A stretch of DNA of 62,226 nucleotides from the NCBI GenBank assembly GCA_965225955.1, contig CBDDBX010000020.1, positions 1 to 62,226 of the forward strand, in the 5' to 3' direction. Origin of the DNA: CBDDBX01 sp965225955. GTDB lineage: Bacteria > Acidobacteriota > Aminicenantia > UBA2199. Position 1 is the first letter of the stretch. The number at the start of each line of letters is the position of its first letter. This document shows, one piece after another, positions 60,688-62,226 of the stretch. The translations under genes and the position numbers were made by a program. Below the pieces are notes generated by a model. The model made no database searches, had not been told where the DNA came from, and was given only the letters and a program-made list of their open reading frames with translations.

Positions 60688-62226
60688 TTACTTAAGTTTC
60701 TTTACAAACCCAAGAAAACTGCTCTTATCTTTAAATCCTGTAAATCTGCCAAGCTCTTTACCGGACTCATCATAGAACATTACTGTGGGCATACCAAAGA
60801 TTTTCAGCTCTCCTTTCAGTTTATTGAGAGCTTCGTCGTTATCGTCAGTAAAGTCCAGTTTTACCAGTACCATATTGTTAAACAGTTCTCTTACTTCAGG
60901 TTTAGAGAAAGTTTCTCTGTCCAGCTGCTTACAGGCTGCACACCAGTCTGCATAACAGTCGACCATCACAATTTTACCGGTACCTTCTGCAGCTTTGAGG
61001 CCAGCATCCATGGTTTTATACCATTTCAGCTCACTCTTCTCCTGAGCTATAACACCCTGAGGAGGATAGTATCTTGTTTCAAGAGACTTAAAGAACAGAA
61101 AGAAACCTGTAAGAAAAATGAGTACTGTTACTATCTTATATATAATACTTCCCAGTTCATCTTCATCGTGTTTTTCAAAAAGCCCCATCATTATACTAAG
61201 AGATATTGCAAATATACCCCAGATAAGACCCGTAACCCATGGCTCTGTAACATTACTCACTGTAAAGATACCACTACCAATAAGAAGAATAGCAAAGGTA
61301 TACTTAACATAAGTCATCCATTTACCACCCTGAGGCATTGCAGAAATTGCACCTGAGAATGTTCCTGCTACAACAAAAATCACCCCCATCCCCAGAGAGA
61401 AAGTAAAGGTGAGCCAGAAGCCGAGGAAAAGATTACCAGTCTGACTGATCCATGATAGAAGGGCAACAAGTACAGGACCTACACATGGTGCTGCAATGAA
61501 AGCTGAAATTCCGCCAATAATAAAGGCCCCCATAATACCTGAAGATTTCTGCGTCTGAAGTTTAGATGAGATTGAAGAAGGAACAGGAATAGTGAAAAAA
61601 CCTGCAAGACTCAGGCCCATAATAATGAATATGGAAGATATGAAAATTACTACTACTGGATTCTGAAAACTTACTCCCATCATAGAACCTGTTGCCGCAG
61701 CAACAACTCCAAGGCCTGAGTAAACAATAGACAAGCCAAGAACAAATGCAATTGATAAGTAGAGCCCTTTTACTTTACTATCTCCCGCTTTACTGCCTAC
61801 AACTCCCATTACAATAGGAATAACAGGATAAACACAGGGAGTCAGACTTGTAAGAAAACCAATAAAGAATACTATTCCAAAAAGAAGTACAGAACCATCT
61901 TTCTTCAGCTCTTCATCAACAAGGGCTTTCATGCGGTCAATTAGTGGCAGATTCTCTCTCTCTGAAGCATTTTCAACTACAGGGGTTACTTTTTTCTTTT
62001 CAGGTAGTGGTGAAGCTTTACCAAAGGCTTTATCAAAAACAGCCTTTACTGTCATATCCGCAGGAGCAAGACAAAATTTCTGAGGTCTCTCCTGACAAGC
62101 CTGATAGCCGATTTTAAAAGTAATTTCAGAACTTTTGTCTATCTGCTTTTTAATATTCAGATTAATAATTACATCAAAATTACCTTTAAAAACGATCTCA
62201 TCATCATACTCTTCACCCTGAGGAAA
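60688..62226 (-). CDS. dsbD: DsbD-like thiol:disulfide interchange protein, 5' end outside window
   Basis: Carries electrons from cytoplasmic thioredoxin across the inner membrane. The frame is open to the right edge, so about 512 residues of a longer protein are visible. The visible start has a periplasmic DsbD-alpha-like end, with CQERPQKFC matching its redox pair. The membrane domain follows with TPCVYPVIPIVMG and AAPCVGPVLVALL, the two core cysteines. The C-terminal thioredoxin domain has CYADWCAACKQL. An ATG at 62055 exists, but it would cut the redox pair, so the gene must start beyond the window. Confidence 0.9.
   Translation of the reverse strand, partial: FPQGEEYDDEIVFKGNFDVIINLNIKKQIDKSSEITFKIGYQACQERPQKFCLAPADMTVKAVFDKAFGKASPLPEKKKVTPVVENASERENLPLIDRMKALVDEELKKDGSVLLFGIVFFIGFLTSLTPCVYPVIPIVMGVVGSKAGDSKVKGLYLSIAFVLGLSIVYSGLGVVAAATGSMMGVSFQNPVVVIFISSIFIIMGLSLAGFFTIPVPSSISSKLQTQKSSGIMGAFIIGGISAFIAAPCVGPVLVALLSWISQTGNLFLGFWLTFTFSLGMGVIFVVAGTFSGAISAMPQGGKWMTYVKYTFAILLIGSGIFTVSNVTEPWVTGLIWGIFAISLSIMMGLFEKHDEDELGSIIYKIVTVLIFLTGFFLFFKSLETRYYPPQGVIAQEKSELKWYKTMDAGLKAAEGTGKIVMVDCYADWCAACKQLDRETFSKPEVRELFNNMVLVKLDFTDDNDEALNKLKGELKIFGMPTVMFYDESGKELGRFTGFKDKSSFLGFVKKLK

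Noticed and set aside
60688..62055. ATG at 62055 as the DsbD-like start
   Set aside because: The frame stays open to the window edge and upstream residues contain the expected redox Cys pair, so the gene begins outside.

Overview
The window comes from an AT-rich, Gram-negative-type bacterium. Diderm architecture is suggested by two outer-membrane beta-barrel proteins with C-terminal Phe, an MsbA-like lipid exporter, dTDP-rhamnose synthesis and a DsbD-like protein. The mix of a Reg_prop-type sensor kinase, an S9 peptidase, a two-subunit iron-sulfur fumarase, a K+-dependent membrane pyrophosphatase and a stand-alone formimidoyltransferase fits an anaerobic or facultative lineage of the FCB/spirochaete kind, but nothing here fixes the phylum. 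Promoters are of the standard TTGACA/TATAAT type with 17-18 base spacers, and TTG and GTG starts are common.

Layout. 1-6158 (+): end of a surface-polysaccharide cluster, with a frameshifted gene remnant, a GT4 glycosyltransferase, rfbA-rfbC-rfbD-rfbB (dTDP-L-rhamnose) and an EamA transporter. 6237-12520 (-): a TCA operon, sdhC-sdhD-sdhA-sdhB-ftcD-sucC-sucD. 12672-15627 (+): malic enzyme and two-subunit fumarase, divergent from sdh, so fumarate, malate, succinate and succinyl-CoA conversions sit side by side. 15750-24891: a secreted MORN-like protein, a secreted DNA/RNA endonuclease, a large sensor kinase, a YjdF-like membrane protein, and a TTG-started MarR regulator followed by two tandem POTRA/beta-barrel proteins, with an 18-base palindrome at the MarR start. 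25206-33520: a saccharopine-dehydrogenase-like reductase, HU, a parvulin, a YkgJ-like protein, a second EamA transporter, glutamine synthetase, an S9 peptidase and a HAD phosphatase. 33521-35256: a repeat-rich island with a DinJ/YafQ-type toxin-antitoxin pair. 35257-43070: a metallophosphoesterase, acetyl-CoA synthetase, tmk, dxs-ispA and a CDF metal transporter. 43519-49510: tRNA-Gln(CTG), groL without groES, a Fis-type small protein, cvpA, purC and hppA. 49592-60359 (-): thirteen tightly packed genes (PGDH-like, AcsE-like, DUF465, pssA, msbA, yicC, remA, gmk, coaC, coaB, type-4 UDG, PriA-like, DUF218) that look like one operon. 60688 to the right edge: a DsbD-like gene cut by the window.

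The most unusual points are: a PriA homologue that keeps all eight zinc cysteines but has lost the helicase ATPase motifs; adjacent PGDH-like and AcsE-like proteins that both lack expected active-site residues, at the head of the same operon; a toxin-antitoxin module bracketed by 59-base composite repeats; a recurrent GTAAAG..CTTTAC palindrome family between genes; three genes whose promoter -10 box lies only 9-10 bases before the start codon, predicting leaderless mRNAs; and a MarR-palindrome-barrel-pair locus. I saw no CRISPR array, prophage or insertion-sequence transposase.
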